DNA from: Anaerolineaceae bacterium
Lineage (GTDB): Bacteria; Chloroflexota; Anaerolineae; Anaerolineales; Anaerolineaceae
DNA: 8,067 bases
Direction: 5' to 3'
Assembly: GCA_021107195.1 (NCBI GenBank)
Contig: JAIOTF010000313.1
Coordinates: forward strand, 1 to 8,067
Shown: positions 6,761 to 8,067 of the stretch, piece by piece
Layout: each line of letters begins with the position of its first letter
How positions within the stretch are numbered: the stretch's first letter is position 1
Translations under genes and position numbers: made by a program
Notes under the pieces: model-generated
What the model saw: the letters and a program-made list of their open reading frames with translations, nothing else
The model's database searches: none
What the model was told of the DNA's origin: nothing

Positions 6761-6836
6761 TATTTAAGTAGACGGACCGTAATTCAATTCAATGGTTCTC
6801 TGGGAGTTGCCGTGACAAATTGATATTCTATGCCAG

Positions 6837-6868
6837 ATATGGGCGTAATCACTGTCTTCGCCCCATAT
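6837..6868. repeat. Interrupted inverted repeat, 9 bp arms
   Basis: ATATGGGCG (6837-6845) is complementary to CGCCCCATAT (6859-6868) apart from one extra C, with a 13-nt loop. No T run follows on either strand, so termination is not strongly supported. It may still stop or stabilise one of the two converging transcripts. Confidence 0.35.
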
Positions 6869-6918
6869 GTTGCGGTGGTTTCGTACTGCGCTGCGGAAAA
6901 TCACGGCGATTCCTGAAG

Positions 6919-6941
6919 AGCCAATTCAATCTCAACTGGCT
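6919..6941 (-). terminator. Hairpin just after the response-regulator stop, weak terminator candidate
   Basis: On the minus strand AGCCAGTT (6941-6934) can pair with AATTGGCT (6926-6919) as an 8-bp stem with one G-U pair around a 7-nt loop. It begins 3 nt after the TAA of the regulator (6947-6945). The position is right for a terminator, but the following sequence (CTTCAGG) is not T-rich. Confidence 0.35.
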
Positions 6942-6944
6942 GCT

Positions 6945-7598
6945 TTACAAATTTTCCCGCAAGCTGTGTTCAACTGCATATGCAGCCGCTTCTGCCCGAT
7001 TGCTCACCCCGAGCTTCGACAAAATGCTGCTGACATAATTGCGAACGGTTCCTTCCCCCAAGTAAAGCGCTTTTGCAATTTCGCGGTTAGTTTTACCTTC
7101 CGAAACCAATTGAAGGACATGTTTTTCCTGCTGACTCAAATTTACAAAAGCCGAAGCTTCTTCTTCCTTAACAGCCCTGCGTACTTCCTGAAATACGCGC
7201 TGCGTCACAGCGGGATCCAAAAGCGCTTCCCCTCTGCCAACTGCTTCGATCGCCCGGATTAAACCGTCACCACCAATCTGCTTTAACACATACCCCGAAG
7301 CCCCCGCGCGAATAGCCGAAAACAACATCTCGTCTTCAGCATAAGATGTCAAAATTATTACTCGCACATCAGGGTATTTTTGAGTAATATCCTCGCACAC
7401 CTCAACGCCGGACACCCCCGGTAATCGAATATCCAACAACACAATATCTGGCTTAATCGCCTCAACCTTTTCCATGGTTTCTTTTGAATTAGCAGCTTCC
7501 CCCACTACCTCAAATTGTGGGTGATGCTCCAATAATGCCCGCAAACCCAGACGAACCACTTCGTGGTCATCAACCAGTAACAAACGCTGTTTAGACAT
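6945..7598 (-). CDS. NarL/FixJ-family response regulator (DevR/LiaR-like)
   Basis: This 217-residue protein combines an N-terminal receiver domain (about 5-120) with a C-terminal LuxR-type helix-turn-helix (about 153-210). In the receiver, D10 and D11 form the acidic pocket, D56 in LLDIRLP is the phosphate acceptor, and T84 and K106 are the switch residues; all are intact. The output domain reads LSQQEKHVLQLVSEGKTNRE, then IAKALYLGEGTVRNYVSSIL, close to the DevR/DosR and LiaR groups. It should be a phosphorylation-activated transcription factor. The start is firm: GGAGGT (minus strand, 7611-7606) lies 7 nt before the ATG at 7598. No histidine kinase is adjacent, and an insertion sequence sits about 70 bp upstream, so its partner and targets are unknown. 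It converges on the dgkA cluster. Confidence 0.93.
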   Translation of the reverse strand: MSKQRLLLVDDHEVVRLGLRALLEHHPQFEVVGEAANSKETMEKVEAIKPDIVLLDIRLPGVSGVEVCEDITQKYPDVRVIILTSYAEDEMLFSAIRAGASGYVLKQIGGDGLIRAIEAVGRGEALLDPAVTQRVFQEVRRAVKEEEASAFVNLSQQEKHVLQLVSEGKTNREIAKALYLGEGTVRNYVSSILSKLGVSNRAEAAAYAVEHSLRENL

Positions 7599-7605
7599 TG
7601 TGTTT

Positions 7606-7670
7606 ACCTCCAGGCAATCAAATATTCACATGCGCGATAAAATTTCCGTGTGTACATCTGTTATTGTACC
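7606..7670 (-). promoter_or_regulatory. Short upstream region of the response regulator
   Basis: Read on the minus strand, this holds the GGAGGT ribosome site (7611-7606) and a TACAAT element (7668-7663, one mismatch to TATAAT) about 65 nt before the start codon. No good -35 is found 16-18 bp upstream; that position falls inside the insertion sequence (TTTCTC, 7692-7687, a poor match). GTACA and TGTAC (7652-7656 and 7665-7669) form a small 5-bp inverted repeat overlapping the -10. This is a weak promoter call. Confidence 0.3.
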
Positions 7671-7787
7671 CTAGCAGTTTGTCGGAGAGAAAGGTTTTTA
7701 ATGACGTTGAGAGCAATGCGGGCATGAAAAGGGCACAGGAACGGGAAAAACTGCCTCGAAAATGCGTGATTCCTGAGCTGGATTTCT

Positions 7788-7806
7788 CCTGTTCTTGAGC
7801 AACAGG
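7788..7806. repeat. Small perfect hairpin within the insertion sequence tail
   Basis: CCTGTT (7788-7793) and AACAGG (7801-7806) are perfect complements around a 7-nt loop. It lies between the transposase stop and the likely element end. No T run follows on the minus strand, so the role is open. Confidence 0.3.
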
Positions 7807-7819
7807 CGCGTTTCAATAG

Positions 7820-7839
7820 CCCTCATCCAATCATGAGGG
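7820..7839 (-). terminator. Hairpin spanning the transposase stop codon
   Basis: CCCTCAT (7820-7826) and ATGAGGG (7833-7839) are perfect 7-bp complements with a 6-nt loop. The transposase TGA (minus strand, 7825-7823) sits inside the stem. Such structures can end the transcript or protect the element from read-through. No T run follows, so a classical intrinsic terminator is not assured. Confidence 0.35.
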
Positions 7840-8067
7840 TGTGCATTCTCTTGAGATTGAAAGCCAGACAAATCAAACACCATTCGCCTGAGGCTGCTGT
7901 CAACCCGCGCAGAGAGAACTGCCGAAACCCCAGCACTTCCTTGATGATCCCAATGACGGGTTCCACGGTGCATTTACGCAAACGGTAGATCGCCTTGCCG
8001 ATTTCAGTTTGGAGCTTGAAAGCCATTTTGACCTTCGGGCTGGCATCTTCTGGTGGCGGGTCCGGCA
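7823..8067 (-). CDS. C-terminal part of an IS1182-like transposase, cut by the right window edge
   Basis: The reading frame is open from the right edge to the TGA at 7825-7823, giving about 80 residues that begin PDPPPEDASPKVKMAF. Diagnostic blocks are YRLRKCTVEPVIGIIKEVLG, then GFRQFSLRGL, GEWCLICLAFNLKRM and a short tail. They match the end of DDE transposases of the IS1182 group, where the Glu in TVEPVIGIIK is the expected last catalytic acidic residue. The internal ATG at 8026 is not a start, because the frame continues upstream of it without a stop and with family-like sequence. The C-terminus appears complete; whether the whole gene is intact cannot be judged from the window. Confidence 0.85.
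   Translation of the reverse strand, partial: PDPPPEDASPKVKMAFKLQTEIGKAIYRLRKCTVEPVIGIIKEVLGFRQFSLRGLTAASGEWCLICLAFNLKRMHTLMIG

Larger units (their letters stand above)
6679..6944. other. Intergenic region between convergent units, no convincing gene
   Basis: This 266-bp stretch separates the end of the dgkA cluster from the 3' end of the leftward response-regulator gene. No RNA gene or ribosome-bound coding region stands out. It holds a perfect 10-bp palindrome (6751-6760), an interrupted inverted repeat (6837-6868) and a hairpin just past the regulator stop (6919-6941). A plus-strand frame from the ATG at 6867 reads into the regulator gene on the opposite strand. It lacks a Shine-Dalgarno, so I treat it as antisense noise or possibly a decayed gene fragment. 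Confidence 0.5.
7671..8067 (-). mobile_element. 3' end of an IS1182-like insertion sequence, continuing past the right edge
   Basis: The region contains the C-terminal part of an IS1182-type transposase gene read leftwards, followed by about 150 bp without a gene. The end is placed near 7671-7675, where the plus strand reads CTAGCAGTTTGTCGGAGAG. A TAGCAG-(N)-TGTCGGAG terminus resembles ends I recall for related elements. The exact boundary is an inference, because the other terminal repeat and any target duplication lie outside the window. The preceding CTAG (7670-7673) may belong to the target. Confidence 0.6.

Noticed and set aside
7698..7973. 91-residue minus-strand frame overlapping the transposase end
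   Set aside because: It is out of frame with the transposase motifs and extends into the element's noncoding tail with no recognisable domain.
1..8067. CRISPR array, tRNA or rRNA genes, phage or toxin-antitoxin modules
   Set aside because: By eye I saw no regularly spaced repeats, cloverleaf sequences, rRNA-like tracts or paired small toxin/antitoxin frames. A tRNA or covariance-model scan would be needed to exclude small RNAs fully.

Overview
The window looks like an ordinary chromosomal stretch of a bacterium with moderate GC content. The gene set is a YqhQ/DUF1385 membrane protein, an SLBB-type ComEA, YqeY, a PgpH/YqfF-type 7TM-HD protein, YbeY, a small DgkA-type kinase and a NarL/DevR-like response regulator. 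This is compatible with Chloroflexota (Anaerolineae-like), with Bacillota as the main alternative. That placement is an inference from gene content; no marker gene here settles it.

Layout from left to right. At 1-46 (minus) lies the first 15 codons of an unidentified gene with a perfect Shine-Dalgarno sequence, divergent from the next unit. At 211-2477 (plus) an M20-family metallodipeptidase and a DUF1385 membrane protein are separated by 5 nt and form a likely transcription unit, preceded by a good sigma-70-type promoter. A strong inverted repeat (2552-2590) and a near-consensus promoter (2601-2628) separate that unit from comEA (2651-3208). A second promoter-like region (3210-3255) precedes a tightly packed cluster: yqeY, a pgpH-like cyclic-di-AMP phosphodiesterase, ybeY and dgkA (3262-6678). 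These genes are joined by a 1-nt gap, a 4-nt overlap and a 0-nt junction. From 6679 to 6944 I see no convincing gene, only inverted repeats. On the minus strand, 6945-7598 encodes a LuxR/NarL-type response regulator with no kinase beside it. From about 7671 to the right edge lies the 3' end of an insertion sequence with an IS1182-like transposase, truncated by the window edge.

How the genes fit together. The yqeY-pgpH-ybeY-dgkA block resembles a widespread Gram-positive housekeeping cluster (in Bacillota usually with phoH and era as well). It couples second-messenger turnover (PgpH), rRNA maturation (YbeY), undecaprenol or diacylglycerol phosphorylation (DgkA) and the GatB/YqeY-domain protein. 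ComEA suggests DNA uptake ability, although comEC is not adjacent. The insertion sequence appears to have landed about 70 bp upstream of the response-regulator start, the most dynamic spot in the window.

I found no convincing new defence, CRISPR, RNA or biosynthetic system. The findings are mostly local: start-site corrections, promoter architecture, gene-order differences and the insertion next to an orphan regulator.
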